Positions 6,678 through 6,697 of a DNA stretch of 6,697 nt are shown here, one piece after another. This stretch comes from JAMXLO01 sp035511435. Its GTDB lineage: Bacteria; Pseudomonadota; Alphaproteobacteria; Acetobacterales; Acetobacteraceae. The notes beneath the pieces were generated by a model. That model saw only the letters and a program-made list of their open reading frames with translations, did no database searches and was not told the DNA's origin. Position 1 is the stretch's first letter; every line of letters begins with the position of its first letter. The position numbers and the translations under genes are program-made. The DNA is taken from the NCBI GenBank assembly GCA_035511435.1, contig DATKFJ010000379.1, forward strand, positions 1 to 6,697. The letters are read 5' to 3'.

Positions 6678-6697
6678 AATCGGCCCGCTGCTACCAC

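Overview
This window is high-G+C chromosomal DNA from a proteobacterium. The gene content and style fit an alphaproteobacterium, and I would guess Rhodospirillales/Acetobacteraceae. That taxonomic call is inference from composition, from hemC lying divergent to tsaD, and from the overall feel of the proteins; no 16S or other direct marker is present. Almost all of the window is explained by six protein-coding genes. Five have clear housekeeping assignments and one is a transporter of uncertain substrate. I saw no CRISPR array, transposase, phage gene, toxin-antitoxin pair, tRNA or rRNA.

Layout. Positions 1-619 (minus strand) hold the N-terminal two thirds of hemC (porphobilinogen deaminase, tetrapyrrole synthesis), cut by the window edge. 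A very short divergent intergenic region (620-670) separates it from a tight plus-strand gene run: tsaD (671-1726, tRNA t6A modification), rlmJ (1726-2544, 23S rRNA adenine N6-methyltransferase), gpsA (2537-3499, glycerol-3-phosphate dehydrogenase) and murJ (3531-5120, lipid II flippase). tsaD/rlmJ overlap by one base (TGATG), rlmJ/gpsA overlap by 8 bases, and murJ follows gpsA after 31 bases, so a single transcript with translational coupling is likely. A 248-base non-coding stretch (5121-5368) follows. It contains a long-range inverted repeat and a strong GC-rich hairpin between convergent genes. The minus-strand gene 5369-6664 encodes a 12-TM major facilitator superfamily transporter of the anion:cation symporter type, complete with its own ribosome binding site just inside the window edge.

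How the genes fit together. The plus-strand run joins translation-fidelity functions (t6A37 of ANN-decoding tRNAs, m6A in 23S rRNA) to envelope-building functions (sn-glycerol-3-phosphate for phospholipids, lipid II export for peptidoglycan). This is a growth-linked operon, not a dedicated pathway. The MFS gene faces the other way and looks like an independent transcription unit. I found no convincing evidence of an undescribed system. The items worth a second look are small-scale: start-site choices, the compact divergent promoter, the unexplained structure after murJ, and a sharp change in wobble-base preference at the tsaD/rlmJ junction.
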